Under the pieces are notes generated by a model. The model saw only the letters and a program-made list of their open reading frames with translations, was not told the origin of the DNA and searched no databases. Below are positions 1 through 14,660 of a stretch of 64,000 nt of DNA, one piece after another (within the stretch, counting starts at the first letter, position 1; the number at the start of each line of letters is the position of its first letter). This stretch comes from Terebella lapidaria (taxonomy: Eukaryota; Annelida; Polychaeta; Terebellida; Terebellidae). The DNA is taken from positions 28,204,481 to 28,268,480 of the forward strand of contig OX424561.1 in the NCBI GenBank assembly GCA_949152475.1, read 5' to 3'. The translations under genes and the position numbers were made by a program.

Positions 1-3000
1 GAGCTAGGGCGATGTACAATTGTACATCTTTCTGGTATTTCATTAAAATGTGTGTACCACATAATTATTAGAGACTGAGTGGTGTTAATATGTCTGGATG
101 GTTTGATGCAGCCGAAAATTAAGCCAGTCTTATTCAATGACACTGTCAATAATAATGTATTTTGTCCTGGAAAACGTTGAAGTAAATCTTCTTAGATAGT
201 TTTCTGTCATTCTCCTTTTCATATTCGTCTGATATTTCCCGTGCCTATTATTTTGGGAGGGGGGGGGGGGTGAGGTCCTGGGGGGAGGCGTTCCTCTGAA
301 CACAAAATGCGAGGTGGTCATAACGGTCACATCGTAAGCTTAATACATTCAGATATCGAGCCTTGATAGTACACGCGGCCTATGTGTTTTCAAGTGTTTT
401 ATCGAGCACAAATCTGGCACGCAACCGAGGCAAAAATTGGGACACATGTGTTGTTTCCAATTCGCTAGACGCTAGAAATATATGTCAAACATATGACTAT
501 AACGCGAAAGATAACCCGCTATCTTTGAAAAAATATCTGAGACAGAGGGAACATCGGCAGTTCAACGGTCTCGATGTTCTAATTAAACATATCGGTTGCT
601 GGTAGATATCAAAACAGATGTTTCCGATCGTGACGGTATATCGGAGAAAGTTTGAGGCGTGAGGCAATAACTATGACATTGCTATAATATCAGGTTTGCA
701 TGTTGTCACTTACTAGTATCCAAATGATATCGGTCAGTATAGCTGCGTATTACTTTTATCATGTACAATACTTTTTTTTTCATTTCTCTGAATCAATTAG
801 TTCCTCATACATCAACACTTTATGAATAGTTATCATTTTTTTTAACATCTTAAATATACTATTAATTTATATTGCGTAAACATATTTGGCATATTAGATA
901 CCTAATTTATTATCAAAACGGCAAACTAGTGAAGATTTTTGGAAGACTTCTCAGTTCTAATCAAATAATTCTAAAAACGAAAATATTCGAACCAAAAATG
1001 TTATATTTCTTATGTGATTACTTGGATGTTTTGTATAAACCCAATACTATAAATATGCTGATTATTTTCAATATGCATGTTTCTGCCATTATTATCAATA
1101 AAATCTACAGTGTAAATTAAGATAAATAATAAAAGAATATTAACCTTATTTCTTTATTAACCTTATTCCGTTGAGAAGCAGTACAATAAAAATAATTGAG
1201 ATACACATCATACACATCATTAATTATGCTGTACATGTAAATGTATACTCATATTATAGAATGATAGTTAAAGCCAACCATACCTGGAACATACCTGACC
1301 TACCAACCATAAACAGGCGAAAGCCAGTAAAATTTTCAAAATAGTCGATAAGGATACAGGTATAATATACAAATTATATTTAAATATTATTAGACAGCTG
1401 AAAATAGGCTTGGCGTCAAATCACCTACACAAAATTCAATACCAGTCAAATACAATTCAACATTATCGGACAGAGTGACCACAAAATGGTAAACAGTTCG
1501 TCTCATCCAAAGATATCGGTCGTTTTTATGGGACACGCTCTGGTATTTTCGAAAAGATTCGAGGCGAATATTTCCTAAAGGCATTTCGCAGCTGTTTTCA
1601 AACTCGGACAACAGATGGCAGCACGTGCGCGGGCCCGCGTCGCGCGCCGAATTATGGGAAGTGGGCCACCTCTCACGACATCCTGCAATTTATCTCGCCA
1701 ACTTCTAACAGCTGAGTAAACTGGACCCTCGCGTCAAATCGATACATTTGTCAACTCACCTTCTTCCACGGATCTCGTGTGGAATCAAAACACGCCTAGC
1801 TGTCTAAGATTTACATGAGTGATTGTGACATTTAGGCCTACAATATTAATACATTGGTGCCGCATCTAATGACCATGTGAGGAATTGCAACATTATTCGA
1901 AACGACGCGTTGGGTATTGATACTTGAATTATTAATTTAGATAGGTGTTTTTGATGATGATAACAACAAAATACGGTGGTTGTTTACGAGTTGATGTGCC
2001 ATCTTTGCATTGTTGAAATAACGCACCTTACGGCTTGAATCCGCGGTAAAGGAAATGCGTTGATTTTCCAAATCAAATCGAGGGGCAAGACCCCTAATAA
2101 CAATCGAATATTAATACATGATGTACGTGTTTATCAATAGGGGTAAAAGGAAGCGTGATTTAACGGCCATTCTTCTGTATTATACCCTACCGGTGTCAGT
2201 TTACATATTAAAGAGACACATGCATACACAGACAAATAAGACACGGTGATATATGAATAATTCCTAAGCGTCTTGTCACATGATTAAGTGATTGTCAATA
2301 CCTGGTCACCGTGATCATGGGCACAGTGACCGGACGATCGTTGTACACAATAGAATTTTAATTATTCAGACGGTGTCTTGGTCACATAAGGTGAATGTCC
2401 AGTAGGCTAAATCTTAGCAAGCAAGCACGTGCAGGCATGCACATACCATACTACGTTATTCAATACATCGATCTCATGCTTTCATTGATACACAAAACAT
2501 AACCCTCAACATAATGAACATAACCTTATGGGCACCAAATAAGGTCATGTATCGATTCTTGAAGTAGAGTTTACCAGCTTAAAACATTTATGAGCTTAGC
2601 TGCATGAAGCTATTGAAATTTATGACATACATACTGTACATCTGATGTCATGGGTAACACTTATATTGTACGGGGATACATCGTAAATTAGCGTGTATGT
2701 CGTCTGCAGGAAATAGCAAGTGAATGTTTTTAATGCTTCCTGTTTTGAATCTTTTGAGGTCAGAGGTTCCAGTCAACACGGTGTTTAAAATTACTGTCAT
2801 TGAACAATTACTTATTATGGTGCCATTCTTGATTTTACCACTCTTTATTAACACTACAGAAGCACAATTTTAAGTGTTCAGATATCTTCGCATCAAAAGA
2901 TATTGAATAATGCAATTTATAGGGTATCAAGTTTTCGCATCTGTTGCGTTAATGAGCACACCGGCTAAAGTAAATCGATAAAAACGAGAAAAACAACACT

Positions 3001-6000
3001 CCCTAGCAATGAAGATGCATAAAATAATATTATAATTTATTGGATCAAGTGTACTTGTATTTTATCGACTGTGTAACGTAACCTAACATAAACGATGCTG
3101 CGGATGTCATAAATTTTCGACCCTTCTGAATATCGACTTGTAAACGTGTTATCATATAATCGAAACAAACAACAAAGTCTTCCCATACGTATCCGTGTGA
3201 AATGTTTGCATGTTCTGCTCTAATCAGTATAGGACTGTAATGAGCCACGTTTACTCTTTTCTTTCACCTTGATATATTTTCTAATTTTACTTTTTTTGTA
3301 AGTTGCATAACAATAACCACATTGCTATATCTACAACTTAGATATAGCAGTAGACTTACACACATATATATATATAACTTACTTTGATATAATATTTTGC
3401 ATAATTACCAACAATTCACCAGATAATTATATCACAAACAACAGCTAACTTTGTATGACGGAGTATCAGTATGGGACTATATATAGTTTGAGCTGTTCAT
3501 AAATTATTATGCTAATGTTCACTTTCAGCATACACGTCTCAAGCACTCGATATGCTAAATGAAATAACACAATAATGAAGTCAATATATTTACTAGTTAA
3601 TAACGTGGCTTGGGGGGGGGGAGATTATATATCATGTACAATTGCGTTAATTTTCCATCTGATGAAGCGAATATAGGAAGAAGGCTGTAATTCTAGATAC
3701 AAGAATAAGCGATAATGAATATTCCTAAAAATTGAGGTCATTTTCTGGGTTTCTAGGTCACGTTTCATTCAACATGATACATGTACACCAGCCTAGTTCA
3801 TTACTGACCAAGATTTCTTGGTAAGAACATTACACTATATTATTATGATAGTAAATCCAAATATGACAAGGTATACAGATACAAACACTGCCAATTACAC
3901 CGCTTGAAAAATATTTGAAATGTGTTGGAGAAGATGATATGAATAGATAAAAAACATATTATTATATATCTATATCTAGATAAAAGCAGTTTCGTCAGAA
4001 GACCGGATCAAACACTATCACTCTGATATAGATACATAAAAACGGATAGTTTCTCAATTACAGCATATATTATTCTATTGACATTGACCACAGTTCAGTA
4101 TGACTGAGTCGGTATTTCCCTCTGGTATCAACAGAATCCCACCATAATTCCAGCGTGGTGGTGGTCACATAATGTATAGGATTGTTCCGGTTATGAAGGT
4201 CGACATAATTGAAATATATGGACAGATGGAGAACTTGATCCTAATCATCATACGCACATAAACCTATAGTTATAACGTAATTGAAGAACGTACATTCGAG
4301 GCACATTATGAGTACAATACATTCTCAGAAACAAGAGTACGTAGGCCTGAAGACTTACTGGGAATTCCAAGAAGAAATGTGGGATTTTGTGATGTTCATA
4401 TATATATGTGGAAACCTGATTTTGTTTTTGCTTTTCCATTTCCATATTCATTTCATTTCAATTGTATTTGGAGATCTGATGCACAAATTAACCAGACAAT
4501 TTTCGGAGTGCATATTTTGGGAAGTACACGTCCAGGAAATTTTGCTGCATTGAGTTCTACTTTACTAGATATATGTAGAAATACAAAAGACCAATGTATT
4601 TCTGATATGTTTACATTGAGCACGAAATATCCCCCACACACATGTACTACATATAATATGTACAATTGGATTATATGAACAAAACAAAGCAGCTTTAGCA
4701 TATAGTATTACATATATAATATATTTTAGCCAAGTTAAATCGACTGAGATTTACTGTAATAAATGTATATTTAACAATTGACTTATATGCCTTCAATAAA
4801 GATTCCAAATTGCCCGAAAAAATAACAATAGCTGGCAAAGAAAACACCGCATTAAATCGATATCATGAACTTGGTTTTATCTGTCAGATGACTACTCTAT
4901 CTAGTGTTCAAAGTCTTCCGTGCAATGTCAACTAAATCTATTTCTTTGAAACTATCGAATAAATTTGGATTTTTTAAACGTGTTCAATTTTTTGATAATC
5001 AACAACCAAAAACATAACACTTGGTAGACAGAAACACTTTGTGTATCGTATCACATACCATGCACACATTGATAGAACTACATGAAAACACGACATTGTG
5101 TGTTTCCTTGAAGATTTTATTACCTCAGATCATTAACAGTTATCAAACTACTAATGAAAGATTAGTTCGTATTACATGAACGCTTAATTTTTCCCATATA
5201 TGCAACTTTTCTTTCACGATCACATTTGTCATTGCATATAGGAATTAGAGAAACAATTAAATTTCCAATTAAATACGTTAGGCCACCGAAATCGTGACGT
5301 ATTGTATTCACCGACAACATCTCTACATTAACTGCGCATTTGTTAAAAGTGTTGTCTGTCGTCTTTAAGTTCTGCCTTCTGCTTCGTTATTGGCAGTCAT
5401 GATAATTTCACACATGATGGTATCTCCAAAATATGAATGTGTCCTGAACTTGTGGATAATTATCTTATCAGAACTAAACAGTTCCCCTTGGGTCGTGTTT
5501 CCCCATATGCATGTCTGGAACTATTCTACAGATTCTTGACTGAGAAGTACTAGAAACACATAACGAGAGATTTCTGGAAGTATACTAGCCATACATGTAC
5601 TTAACACATGTCTTGTTATATCAAGCTATTTTGATTTCTTGTAGTATGGAAAATATGTGTTTAATTGCCTTTAATTACATTGCTTCGCTCCACCCTGTTC
5701 GGGTTTATAGATACTCAAAGGGAATTTATATGAAATGTAGATTATATAATGTATAATGCATGAAATTTTATTTCGTTATAATATTTAAATGCTAACTTTA
5801 GCTTCTGCAATGTAGCAGATCGACTGACGTTGGAGTCACCGAAGAGGGAAAATACATCATAATATTGGGTCATTCGGATACATATGTACTCGTGCATGAA
5901 TGTGCAAACACTGTTGCTTCTATTCCCTCTTGCTCATACCTAGTATATCTTTATTCATGTAAATGTTTGTAAAGTAAAAATAATACTTTATGTATGCTCC

Positions 6001-8271
6001 TTAGCTTCTTTCAAAACGATGACATTTGACAAATCATGAGCATACCTGTTGTCCATGCTGTACTAACTTCAACGCATAACGAATTTCATACATGAAGCAC
6101 TGTTGAATATTGCTAATGAGATGCACTCATCGTACCAGGTATACAACGGTGATTACCTTGCTCTAACGAGAGTGGTTAGTAACGGAGGCGAGCTGAATGC
6201 AAAGTGCTACATATATGTTGAAATGAAATCATCCATAGCCTATGGTCGGAAAGGAACATTACATGTTTCGTTATCATATGCACCATGTTTCCCACGTGCA
6301 TTACTTGTACATGTATGCTATTTCATATCGTGAAGAAGCCGGTGGCATTATATGCATGAACATGGTCATCAACTCATCAACAGCCGTTGAGTTTGACTCG
6401 TGATGTTAACGTGTCAACTTGAAAATGTAACCTTGAAATGTCGCGATTCGATAACATATCTTGATTATTCTCAATATGGCAGTTGTCGCTGTGAAACGAG
6501 TTTATTTTTGAAGGGACGTTAAACAACACTGTTGCAAACAACACGGCGACCTGTCGATAATGTCACAAGGATTGATGCATGCAAAAGCAAACACTTGAAG
6601 GCTTACTGTTGTCAATCTTGTTTGGATCTGCACAAAAGTACTCATTATGATATGTATTTTGCTACCTTTGGAAAGGTGCATCCAGATTCCAGAATGGGCT
6701 CATTTAGTCACTATTCCGTAAGTTCATACATGTATCCCGCAAGTTGAGTCAGTCGTGATGAACTGCACTACACGAGTTCTATTCTAGATATTCTGTTCTT
6801 TGTCCGATATTAATGTAGTTGGAACATGATTCTTGATGTAGTTCAGTCTAATTAGTTTTCATTTTTGATTATGCCATGTTCCCCAGGGCTAAAATGTATG
6901 ATTAATAACATGATACAGGTCGCATTATGGAAAATGAACAAAAGAAAATGAGAGTGGTTTCCTTTGAATAATATGCACATGTAATAAGAACTTTCCGATA
7001 TTAGAATGAAACATTACTTTCGTATTAATTGTTAATTGCACGTGCCAATTATTTGGCAGTGGGTCAACATATTTCGGTCAAGAAGACTTCTATTTTATAT
7101 TAGATGTACATTACAATGACTAATTATGTTGTTACATATATTTCTGGAAATGAAACAGAACCTTAGGTCGTGGTGAATTTACCAGTGCAGAAATATACAA
7201 TACCTTCGACTCATAATCTTATATGTTCAATTTATATTTATCTCAAATACTGGTGCATAAGAGGATGATAATTCCAGTTAGTAGTGTTTTCACGATCTCA
7301 CTTCAGTAGCATAGAGTGTTTGATACTCATATGGCTGATTGTAACCACGGTCGTAACTAGGTATGCTGTGACTGTGGTATGCCATATATCACGATACAAT
7401 TTGGTTAGCTTGGTCCATTTCCTCCTAGCTATTTCTAGCACAAGCAACGAGTGGAGGGGATACATGTCATGCCCTAGTTGCCAGTCACAAATCTGCATTT
7501 TATGACTGGCTGCCGTGACGTCATGATTATCTGCTGAAAAAAGTTGCACATGAAATTGCGAACTGTTTGCACGCAAATGCCACATTTGTATCATGAGGTT
7601 CACTTGGTCATGCTATTAGTCGACAACACATACTGTAAGGAAGGTACTCTGATGTTATATATTGACTAATACATGAAAGAAACGTATTCAAATATCTCAC
7701 ATTACTTCTCCTCAAAGCTCTGCCAAGCGAGCTGTATCGGTACCGGTATTTTGGTTGAAATTCAGGGAATTCTACGAGTATTTACAATATAGTTTCCTGG
7801 CATGGGACATTGGTTTCCTACACATTCAAGTCACGTAACACCAAAAGCCCATCATAGGCCTATGGGTTTCTGTCCGTACATGTATACGTTGCTTGCTTCA
7901 CGAAAATGGCGACTGTGGTTGGTGTTGTATAAAACGTGACCCAACCATGTCATACACCTCCGCGAAATCCAAGTAACTGGATACCCGGTAATTATCGGGC
8001 TTTTATACAACTCGGTGTCCTTCAAAGTTCACACCCACTGGCTGCACGGCAAGCACGTTACATATTGTTTGTCGTGTTGGGGTACAATGAAGTTTGCACA
8101 ATATGACCTGTGGGTGCATGCATGTCACTCAGTGGAAAAGAACAAGAGACAAGCAGTGTGCTTTTCAAACATTACGTGCATGGGCTATTTGATATTTTTA
8201 GCGAAACAATGTCTGTAAATAGACGGTGAGATAGCATGTCCTGTCACGTAAAGTGTCCGTACTCGTGGTGT

Positions 8272-8294
8272 ATTTTTTTTTTTTTTTTTTTTTT
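8272..8294. repeat. Poly-T tract
   Basis: An uninterrupted run of T. It could be the poly(A) tail of an old minus-strand retroposed sequence, but I see no recognisable body beside it. Confidence 0.8.
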
Positions 8295-11200
8295 GCCGAT
8301 GAAACTTCTTATGATAATATGATCATTTGACACATATTATTTATAGCTTCCGCCCTGCATGTTATAATCACACGGGTCCGGGCAGAAATATATGACTCTG
8401 CTGGGGCGTTCTGGCCTGGACATGTTTCAGTTATAAGTTGTCCCTGAATCAATTGACATTTGTGTTTCTCCAGCCCCCCTAACTCGAGGAGAATGTTCAT
8501 TTCAATCAACCTGTTTCCACGGGAACGTCTAGTGAAATTAATTTCAGCCTCAACGTGATTCCAACAGACAGCAAATTAATTTGTTTCAGTGCAACCTACA
8601 TGTATATATATTACCTGTATTGCTAGCACCCCCCACCCCCCCCCCCCCCCCTCTTCCCCGGATTTTTATATTTTTTGTGTCCTCGTGAATTTAGCTTCGT
8701 TTCCCCTGTTGTAATCTAATGTAACTTTCTCGAGTTTGAACGCTTTAAACTGAATGATTCGCTGGCCCAATTTTGAATTGATTCTTGGTGCATAGGGACT
8801 TTCCCTCAATAACTAGTGGAAGTATAAGCGCAAATAAGTATGTATATATATGCAGGGTAATGGTGTCACATGACAAATATTAATGTCTTAATCTCGCAAA
8901 TCAACAGGCACAGAAATCACCTTATAACTTCCCAATGTAACTTGTTCAGTATAGCCACCACCGAAATATTGCGACGAAATGTCTGAAGATTGTGCATATA
9001 TTGCAAGCGAAATTTAGTCATACGGGAACACCTTCATATAACATGTATGCAAAGTATTTAGTATTGATTGGGCGTCTGTTTGGTGGAGCTATTTTTTTTC
9101 GCAACATGCTCATAAATTAAGATGCATAAGCTATATAACTGATGTAGCCCAATAAAACACGGTTATTGCATCTGTAACGTATGAACTTTTGACCCGTGTA
9201 TTTAAATGCTATGTTGTGCGGCTAATGGCGACAGGTGTTGAACAACAATCATTAATTCGTTCGCCCTGCATCAAGATAATTGCAAAGTCAATGCTGTGAT
9301 GAAACCGGCCGGTGAATATCGCAGAAAAGCATGTGACAATTATTGTCCATATATCCCAGATCCGTCTGATAAGTCCATGACAACTACGTTCATCTGTGCA
9401 TGGAATCACCGAGCTAAATGATACAATTATTAGTGTATCGCCGCTTGCAGGCGGTCAATATACCTACAATTCACTGGCCAATGACCCAGGCGCCTCAATT
9501 TCCAGGTGCACCGTGGCCCCATGATGTCACGCTATTACTGTTGCGTCATAGTTTGTTGCGTCCGTGCAGTGAACGCAAATTACAACGGGTCGTGAAATAT
9601 GCGCGTGCCCTCGATGCAGCTACGTGAAATAATGAGAAAACTTACCAAAACAATGGAGCTGTGCTCGGTTATTCACACAATGGGGCAATGAATGTGGTCT
9701 AATTTTTAGGAAGGGTTAGTACATTATCTAACCTTTGAAAAGACCTCTCGTGTAGTAGGAAGGTGGACGGAAGAAGGATGGAGGGAGGGTTCAATCTCGA
9801 TAACAAAAAGGTGTTTTCTGTGCGATATGAGAAGTGTCCGGGGTAGGGCGCGGGAGAGAGTGTGGTATCTGACCACAGCTTGACCTTCAAGGGGTGTTGG
9901 GTGTACTCTCAAGTGCTTAGAGCCCCTCTCTCTCTATCTCACTATCAGCTATAAACCGAATGAAAATAAAAGTGAAATATCAAAACGGCGCATTGTGCGT
10001 GCAATATTTTCGGCGGGAGTGGGAGTGGTGTGGTGGCCAGGGAGGGGGGGGGGGTGTGGATTAATCACTGATAGTGATACACACTGAATGTGTTCAATAT
10101 TGATGGAAACAAGGGGTACTGTTCTATTGTGAGTAGAATGTAGGGAAGGAGAGAGAGATGCATGGGGGAGCGGGGTATGACTGACGACTGATTGAAACAG
10201 AGATCAGCTGTCTGATACCTGCCACAGAAAAGTAATATTTTACATGCATTTAATTATTTTATGACGCCCTGTTGAACTTTTGAACCTGGGAGAGGGAGGG
10301 GAAAGCATATAGACTTTGAGGTGAATGTTCTTCCTACCCACCGCTTTCCCAACAGGTGACATTTTGTTTCACATAAAATAACTTTAGTGTCTTCAAATCT
10401 CGAATCTATTTCTATTTTAACGTAGTCCGCTACAAACAGGGAGGTAATGAAAAGTCAAAATTCAAAAGTTATATCTTGAATATTATCTCTTCAAAATAAC
10501 ATATCAAAATTGTTCGATCAAAAATCCCAAACATTTACTAAAATGACTTATTTTATGGTATTTTTACACATTTTTTGCCCATATTCACATCTTGCATCTT
10601 GTTTTCCAAGAGAACGGATGCGGTGACCCCCTATTTTCTTTTCAGTTTTGGATGCTGATCAGTTACTCTATAAAATATGTCATTTTGAAGCTCTAGATTT
10701 TGTTAATACAGTCATTTATTTTAAAAACTCTCTGATCCCCTCCCCTCACTGTTTGTTTGGAGCGGACTCGAATCCTATTGGACAACGTCCTTTACAAAAA
10801 TGCAAACTGTTGGTCGGTGAAATTGTGTTGCCAAGGCTACTGTACAATAACTTCATGTGATCCCAGTCCAATTCATCTGAGATTATGTTGCAACATAGTA
10901 TTGGCGAACCAGTAATATTTTGGTCCTATTGCATTGTTGTCATATGAAGTATCTTACTTGGACAGATGACGGTTTTAATCACTTTAATTTGACAACTTCA
11001 GATTAGATTTCATGTAAGTGTGCGATGGATTTATCAAAATGAATTGGCTGCCGGGAAATGCCTTGAATAAAGTTTGCAATGATGTAATGCTGAAGCATAT
11101 GGAAGGTAGAACCCAGACAATTTTCAGGAAATTACTCTGGGATGATAATATGTATCTCTCCGATGTCAGGCAATACACGACACACGACAATGATGTATAT

Positions 11201-14200
11201 ACCGAGGGGAAATCCGAACTTGCCTAATGACCATTGTTGTTCTGCGCGGTATAATTTCCAAGGGATATGATGGAGAAAAAAAACGACAAGAAAGGCCAAG
11301 GTAAAATATGAAGAGAGACATATTAAGCTAATTTGTATTGATTATCTCCGCCCTGCACTTAAAAACACGGAGTGAAACTGACTCAGTCTCTTTTTTTCCA
11401 GAGCTATTATGACAAATCGACCGCATTGGGCCATGGTGCAGTTCAGAGACTGCTTGATACATCGCCGTTGCACGTAAACAAATCAAATTGTCGCAGTTCT
11501 TGGAAACTGTTTGAAGATAAAGACAAGACAACGAGGGGTCACTGTTATATATGCTCGTGACAGCGCAGGGATCTATATAAATATTGGAGTACATGCACTG
11601 ATTTCTACAGGGGAATATTGGAATATAAATATACATGAAGAAAATATGCAGGCGACAGATTATGTGCTGGCGTTGAGTATTCAGGCCTATATATTGACAT
11701 CGGCGATGTGAATTAGCACATGCATTGTCACTTCGAAATATGTAGCTACAAGCTATTACACATACATGTATGCATCTGAACGCTTTTAAATTCCAACTTT
11801 GATATGACAATATTTTTATGCTCCTGCTTCTGAGATAAGCAGTCTGTTCGTTCGCATAATGCTGCAATTGACTGACTTTTATAGATCTAGTTCACAGTAT
11901 TGGAACAACGGCCTGTATTTTTTGTGCAAGCATTTTCCCCCGTGAGGCTGTGGAATGTGCGCAATCAAACCCCAAAGTGATTTATTAATTCAGCTGACCT
12001 TAGATGACCTTCAAGACTGACCGTTTGGCAGGAAGGGGTGTAAATTCTTGTGGTAGCATTGTGGCTTTTGGGCGTGTAAAAAGTGGACAGGGGTCGTCCA
12101 AATGGGAATGTTTTGTATTTGGGCTCGCTGCTATCGCTTTTTTTTCAGTCTTCGAGAAAAGAAAAACGTTAGCGCAAGGGTGTGTTGATAATATAGCTGG
12201 CTTTCTTTCGTTTCTCTCTATCGTGCGCTTGTGATGGCAGTGCCAGGGGTAGAAGATATAGGCCCTACACACCGTGGTGGCACTTACGTAGTTCTGAAAA
12301 GCCCTATAGATCTACACTTTCCTCTCGTTTGCGCGTACGATCGCGTACAAACAAACATGCACTGTGTACTGCCATTCACTTCTCAGTGCGTACGGGTGGG
12401 TTTCCGTCTTGCGCAAACTCTATCACGGCGCCATATTGTCGGCTTGTTCATACTCAAGCCGCCTCACACGATAAATGTACGTTGCCAGCATAGTTATGTT
12501 GTGTGTGTGCTACTACACTGTACACTGCTTTGAAAATTGTATTCATTCCTTCCGCAAGCGGAGGCAAACTGAGGGAAGAATGTTGCACAACAAAAACGAT
12601 TCTATATAATAGACGATTTATTCTTGTTCCCCATGCAATTGTCAATGAGGAACCAGACACATTGTGGACAATTTAATACATATACTGTAATGACAATCTA
12701 TACCCGCAATTCTGCAAGAGTTCACGATTCCATACATACATTGTACCAGTGTTGAGTGTACAAGAAATCGATCTATGACACAGGAAATCATATACAATGT
12801 ACTGACTATATGGTTTTCCAGAACAAACGTTTTCAATACAAAACTGGTTTTCCTGAATTGTACACTACTCTTTCAGGTGAAATTTAGCTGGAATAAATAC
12901 AACTATAGCTATCTTGGACCCGTTTTTCATGTGTTAGCGAGAAGCACCAGAGGTAGAATTGTTTTGACTGTGAGATTTGTTAAGTTTTGTAGGACGATGG
13001 TTTATGGCACTATGTTCAAACTTCATGGCATATTATCATGTTACGTTCTATGGCAAACTGCTCCAAAGGCGAAAGAAAATATAACGTGTCGTACAGTGAA
13101 TTGAACATCTTTACAGTAGACAATTACCCTATGTTGAAATACTGCATACGATTAAACATCGATATAATATATATATTTACACAAACTACTGTCTCTACAG
13201 TAAAATTATAATGTGTTCACAGCAACACAAGTCATACATAGACATGAACATACAATGGGACATTTTCCAAGTGTGAAATTTCTTCGCACGTATGCGAATA
13301 ATATAGCAATTTACCCCGCAGTTGTTCAACGAGTTTGAAATGTACACACATGTTTTACCCTTTTTGCGAACAAAAAAAAAAGAGACAAACATACAACAAC
13401 AAAATATTTTGTTATGGCTTCTGGACATTCAAAATTACAAACAGTTCACGTCATGAACATAATTTTGTTTTTGGAAAAGCATTTTTTTTAACAACATCGG
13501 TAAAATACATAATTACACTGAGGCAATTATGGTGAGAACAGAAATATTCCCCTCCGTGAAATAACATCCAGAATATCGGAGGGAAAATTAATTTTTCTGA
13601 TAGTGACTCCTATATTTTTCATCTGAGCTTCACCACATTATGTTAGATCTTGAAATGTATGAGTGAAAATGGTGTGCAATTTTGAAGACGGAACTTCAAA
13701 TGTTAAGCTCAATGGGGCAAGAATATTTCAGTCAAAAATCTACATTTGCACACGTACATAATACAACAAGTTTTTTCGATAACTTACACACAGAATGACA
13801 CAAAAAACACATGTTAACAAAATTCGATACACAGTTGAGGTAGTCTTTGGTATTACGTATAATAATAATGTTATATACACATAAGTTAAACATCAATTAA
13901 AGCTGCTTGTTGATGCATCCCTAATTTGGTCATTGCTAGTAATATTTCGCAAATTACCACACGCTTTCAGGAACACATTTTCACCATCATGTAATACTAG
14001 TTTTTCAAATGTCATATTAAAGCTGAAGCATGGTGAAAAGCGTGGAATTTTCTCACTGAGGCATTACATTTGTGGCGTTCCAATCGTGGGCAACGCAATA
14101 CATAGCATAAACAGGTTTCAATGCAGAAATGTTCCTTCTTGTCTTATTTCGTTTGGGAATGATCCACGCATGATTTTATAGCTACGGTGTATTTTATCTA

Positions 14201-14587
14201 TCGATATATGTATTTCCAATTCTAACAACATATGCTTCTCTCTAAATAAAGAAGCAACTTCGGAAAATGTTTTGAAGACACTAGCACTATAGGTACCCAC
14301 ATAATATTATATCACTGATGATTTTCTTTGATACATTATACAACAAAACGTCAACGAACGTTACGCCTAGATTTGTACTTTTTAACAGAAAAATATATGA
14401 TTATTGCACATGGTTACTTCAATGATTCTCCCCAAATTTGTGGTAAAATATACCACTGAATACCTCACTCACAATCAGACATGATTACTTCACCTGATTT
14501 TTTCACAATGAAAGTTTGAGGTAGGAAAAAGCAGAATGACACAGATTCAAACTTGGAAAACAACACAATTACAATTTTTCTCCAACA

Positions 14588-14591
<4 letters not shown>

Positions 14592-14658
<67 letters not shown>
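14592..14658. repeat. (TA)n microsatellite, about 33 units
   Basis: A near-pure alternating TA tract. It makes a spurious Tyr-Ile open frame on the plus strand. Smaller TA tracts recur nearby (for example around 14,920-14,932 and 15,430-15,440). Confidence 0.97.

Positions 14659-14660
<2 letters not shown>

Noticed and set aside
4248..4701. Overlapping frames of 67-99 codons on both strands
   Set aside because: There is no convincing start and no family motif, and all frames are open only because stop codons happen to be absent on both strands.
11328..11867. A 179-codon open frame on the minus strand
   Set aside because: It begins at TTG, shows no domain or biased codon use, and has the Cys/Ile/Tyr-rich composition of translated AT-rich noise.
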